Positions 63,583 through 64,000 of a DNA stretch of 64,000 nucleotides are shown here, one piece after another; within the stretch, counting starts at the first letter, position 1, and every line of letters starts with the position of its first letter. This stretch comes from Paracamarosporium sp. OC-R06-R3. Its lineage: Eukaryota > Ascomycota > Dothideomycetes > Pleosporales > Didymosphaeriaceae. The position numbers were made by a program, and so were the translations under genes. The stretch lies in assembly GCA_019828545.1 (NCBI GenBank), contig JACVRA010000395.1:1-64000 (forward strand), written 5' to 3'. Below the pieces are notes generated by a model. That model ran no database searches and was not told the origin of the DNA. It was given only the letters and a program-made list of their open reading frames with translations.

Positions 63583-64000
63583 CTATAGGACCTCGCCCAC
63601 GATCTTCGCTGCCTCTTTGTATGTTGTGAGCAGCTTCTCGCACTTCTCGCGCTCGGCCTTGATCGTGTCGTCTTCGTAAAGAAGCTCTTGGAAGAGGTCT
63701 TCTTTGTATAGTTCGCTGACCAACCTATTTTGGACAACATCCTTGGAGTGGTTGACCAGCAAGTGCATGACTGCCTTGGGTACCTGGTCGGCGACTGTTT
63801 CGCGAACAATGTTGAAGTACGAGGAGATAAGACGGCGGATGAGCTCAGTCTCCAGTGCTTCGCGCTCAGTCATGGCAGGCGCAGCATCCGCATCCGAGGG
63901 CTACATCTGTTAGCATTCGAAATAAAGGACAGGAGCACAACTCTTACAAATCCACCGTCAAAGGTGTCTCTCACTGGGCTCAGCACATCATCATCGTCTG
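63583..64000 (-). CDS. Dynamin-like GTPase, Vps1 type, C-terminal part only
   Basis: Two exons are visible: complement of 63948-64000 (running off the window) and 63583-63900, with a 47-nt intron. The last exon encodes the GTPase effector domain (ALETELIRRLISSYFNIVRE, DQVPKAVMHLLVNHSKDVVQ, LLYEDDTIKAEREKCEKLL) and ends AAKIVGEVL, which matches fungal Vps1 more than Dnm1. The preceding exon reads DDVLSPVRDTFDGGF, part of the variable region before the GED. Vps1 self-assembles and drives membrane fission at Golgi, endosomes, vacuole and peroxisomes. The GTPase and middle domains lie beyond the window edge. Confidence 0.85.

Noticed and set aside
1..64000. tRNA genes, secondary-metabolite cluster, CRISPR array or viral system
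   Set aside because: I found no convincing A/B-box pair, no backbone enzymes (PKS, NRPS, terpene cyclase), no spaced direct repeats and no viral hallmark gene.

Overview
This window looks like chromosomal DNA of a filamentous ascomycete. Genes carry short GT-AG introns of about 50-70 nt with CTAAC/CTAAT-like branch sites. The protein set is typically fungal: Vps10, Nop12, a Dep1/Sds3-like protein, a GT34 glycosyltransferase, a But2-domain wall protein and a T1-type ribonuclease. The AT-rich, stop-riddled stretches look like repeat-induced point mutation (RIP). A Dothideomycete (Pleosporales) fits the overall protein flavour, but that is inference. Models were spliced by eye and checked for reading-frame continuity. 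No tRNA, rRNA, CRISPR array or intact transposon was recognised.

Left part (about 1-19.6 kb) reads as an accessory, RIP-eroded compartment. It holds an AT-rich repeat flank, an F-box protein gene, a secreted RNase T1-family enzyme, a second F-box gene whose upstream region is duplicated with one copy eroded, a short rhodopsin-like seven-helix protein, a 7TM-RGS fusion receptor, an unrecognised two-exon gene, an acyltransferase-3 membrane protein, a frame-broken relic and a pseudogene carrying seven in-frame TAA/TAG stops.

Right part (about 19.6-64 kb) is mostly conserved housekeeping sequence. A Dep1/Sds3-like Rpd3L subunit and the ribosome-biogenesis factor Nop12 are divergent over 380 bp. 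After an empty AT-rich 2.7 kb come a membrane ankyrin protein, the vacuolar sorting receptor Vps10, a proteinase-K-type subtilase, a P1B copper ATPase, a GRF zinc-finger protein divergent from a GT34 glycosyltransferase, a SET-MYND protein and a small ATPK-repeat protein. Between 50.7 and 58.5 kb lie a Kre9/Knh1-type GPI protein, a small Ser/Pro-rich secreted protein, a PEBP gene with an apparent frameshift and a repeat-rich But2 wall protein. The window ends with a calcineurin-like phosphoesterase, an unrecognised two-exon gene, a tiny membrane protein and the C-terminus of a Vps1-type dynamin.

No biosynthetic cluster or operon-like system is evident. The genes are monocistronic and mostly functionally unrelated. 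Two loose themes are vacuolar/endosomal trafficking (Vps10, Vps1, subtilase, PEBP) and the cell surface (GT34, Kre9-like, But2).
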